Source: Flavobacteriales bacterium
GTDB taxonomy: Bacteria > Bacteroidota > Bacteroidia > Flavobacteriales_F > PHOS-HE28
DNA length: 64,000 nucleotides
Assembly: GCA_016716605.1 (NCBI GenBank)
Contig: JADJWA010000001.1
Span: 62,001-126,000 of the forward strand
Reading direction: 5' to 3'
How positions within the stretch are numbered: position 1 is the stretch's first letter; every line of letters begins with the position of its first letter. The position numbers and the translations under genes were made by a program. The notes beneath the pieces were generated by a model. The model saw nothing but the letters and a program-made list of their open reading frames with translations, made no database searches and was not told the origin of the DNA. Below are positions 62,838-64,000 of this stretch, in pieces.

Positions 62838-64000
62838 CTAAAGGTCTTCGGCGTTCACGGCCTTGCCGCGGCCCAGGTAGGTCATCACTGACCGGAATCC
62901 GATATAGGCCTTGGTGGTGTCCTGGTACTCGTAGCTGCGCGTACCGGTCTGCATGTAGTACCCGATGTCCTTCCACGAGCCGCCACGAATCACTTTGCGC
63001 TTAAGTGACGGGGCATCGGTAGCGAGCGCATCGTAGGCGTACTCAGGGTTCAGGTCATGGGCGAAATCGTACACGCTTTCATCGTAGGCAGTGCTCGTCC
63101 ATTCACTCACGTTGCCGGCCATCTGGTAAAGGCCGTAGTCGTTCGGGGTGTAGCTGTCCACCGGCACGGTGTGGAAACCTCCATCGTCCACGTAATTGCC
63201 ATGCAGGGGCTTGAAGTTGCCGAGGAAGCAGCCTTGGCGGTTGCGCACATAGGGGCCGCCCCAAGGGTAGGGCGCCAAGTCCAAGCCGCCGCGAGAGGCG
63301 TACTCCCACTCGGCCTCGGTTGGCAGTCGAAAGCGGTTCACGAAGGCCTCTCCATTGTGCTCCAGCCAGCTGTTCATGAGTTGCGTGCGCCACACGTTGA
63401 AGGCATTGGCCTGCACCCAAGTGATGCCCACCACCGGATAATCGTCATAGGCTGGATGCCAGAAATAATTCTCGGTCATCGGCTCATTGAACGAGTAGGT
63501 GAAATCATGCACCCAAACCAGCGTGTCGGGATACACGTTGATCACTTCCTTGATGATGAATTTGCTGCGGTCACTATGTCCGCGAATCGCATTGTTCTGA
63601 CCCTTGGTGTTGGTGTAGCTAAGATCCAGGTCGCGAGCCCAATTGCTCGGCGTGCCCTTGCGCGCGGCTTCCTTGAGGTCAATCCAGTAGTACTCGAACA
63701 TGAGCTTGCGCGTGTCGAACTCTTTGCGACGGTAGAAGCGCTCGCTTTCGCTGAGGAACATATCGGCCAATGCCTCGCGCTCTTCATCGCCCCACCAATT
63801 GATCTTGGTCCTCCAATTCAGAACCGGCGGATCCAACTCCTCTCCGAATTCATCCTCTGTTGTAACGTGCTCACCGATATCCTCATCACCGAGGATCCGC
63901 TTCGCGATGGAGTCGCGGACGTACTCCACGAACTGGCGGTATTCGTTGTTGGTGATCTCCGTTTGATCGATGTAGAAGGCCTGCACCGAGACGGTCTTGC
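62838..64000 (-). CDS. gldK: T9SS lipoprotein GldK (PorK), N-terminus beyond window
   Basis: About 387 codons are present; the frame is open to the right edge, so the lipoprotein signal is not seen. The visible part is a formylglycine-generating-enzyme-like (FGE-sulfatase) domain: AFYIDQTEITNNEYRQFVEY near its beginning, WVQANAFNVWRTQLMNSWLE, RLPTEAEWEYASRGGLDLAP, QMAGNVSEWTSTAYDESVYD and GGSWKDIGYYMQTGTRSYEY near its end. GldK lies on the periplasmic face of the outer membrane with GldN. It opens the gldKLMN unit, 96 bases before gldL. Confidence 0.93.
   Translation of the reverse strand, partial: KTVSVQAFYIDQTEITNNEYRQFVEYVRDSIAKRILGDEDIGEHVTTEDEFGEELDPPVLNWRTKINWWGDEEREALADMFLSESERFYRRKEFDTRKLMFEYYWIDLKEAARKGTPSNWARDLDLSYTNTKGQNNAIRGHSDRSKFIIKEVINVYPDTLVWVHDFTYSFNEPMTENYFWHPAYDDYPVVGITWVQANAFNVWRTQLMNSWLEHNGEAFVNRFRLPTEAEWEYASRGGLDLAPYPWGGPYVRNRQGCFLGNFKPLHGNYVDDGGFHTVPVDSYTPNDYGLYQMAGNVSEWTSTAYDESVYDFAHDLNPEYAYDALATDAPSLKRKVIRGGSWKDIGYYMQTGTRSYEYQDTTKAYIGFRSVMTYLGRGKAVNAEDL

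Overview
The window is chromosomal DNA from a G+C-rich member of the Bacteroidota, most likely a Flavobacteriales-type gliding or type IX secretion lineage. Three things point there: type IX secretion (T9SS) genes gldK, gldL, gldM, gldN, gldD and gldE; secreted proteins ending in T9SS sorting domains; and promoters with the Bacteroidota -7 element TAnnTTTG (here often TAnnTTCG). No ribosomal RNA, CRISPR array, prophage, integrase or insertion sequence was found.

Layout. 0-5.7 kb (minus): a lipoprotein alpha/beta hydrolase cut by the window edge, a frameshifted DUF5916 outer-membrane protein, an EF-G2-like elongation factor lacking the catalytic switch II histidine, and a small ORF. 5.8-8.2 kb (plus): a beta-barrel protein, a cobalamin riboswitch controlling a T9SS-exported beta-propeller, and tRNA-Thr(CGT). 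8.2-14.4 kb: accessory DNA with a WG-repeat pseudogene, an amber-interrupted SRPBCC gene, an M1 peptidase, a DUF6702 protein, recX, a MntA/HepT toxin-antitoxin pair with a frameshifted toxin, and a collagen-like lipoprotein. 14.4-17 kb: HU, TPR, a 31-residue ribosomal-type peptide and RNase G. 17-21.5 kb: mutY, ssb, gldE and gldD, then convergent ctaA. 21.6-33 kb: T9SS cargo proteins, a metal-binding lipoprotein, an EamA transporter, two glycosyltransferases and a Cys/Met-metabolism PLP enzyme.

From 33.1 to 46.5 kb, all on the minus strand, lies a five-gene block: a propeller-type sensor histidine kinase, a LytTR response regulator, an outer-membrane barrel protein, a 2008-residue secreted protein and a fibronectin-III-like protein. 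It is bracketed by two diverged copies of the 3' end of the PLP-enzyme gene, so it looks like an inserted or exchanged cassette. I do not recognise the function of the block.

From 46.7 kb to the end (minus): a TonB-dependent receptor, a DUF3857 protein, der, era and initiator tRNA-Met, then the T9SS core. In transcription order the core is gldK (partial), gldL, gldM, gldN, a second GldN, a third GldN (frameshifted in a C-tract), an ABC-F ATPase and a second full-length GldM. Extra GldM and GldN copies beside the canonical core, with only one gldL visible, suggest alternative or mixed secretion motors. The main candidates for something new are this expanded T9SS locus, the B12-riboswitch-controlled T9SS-exported propeller (a possible functional analogue of BtuG) and the 33-46 kb surface-system cassette.
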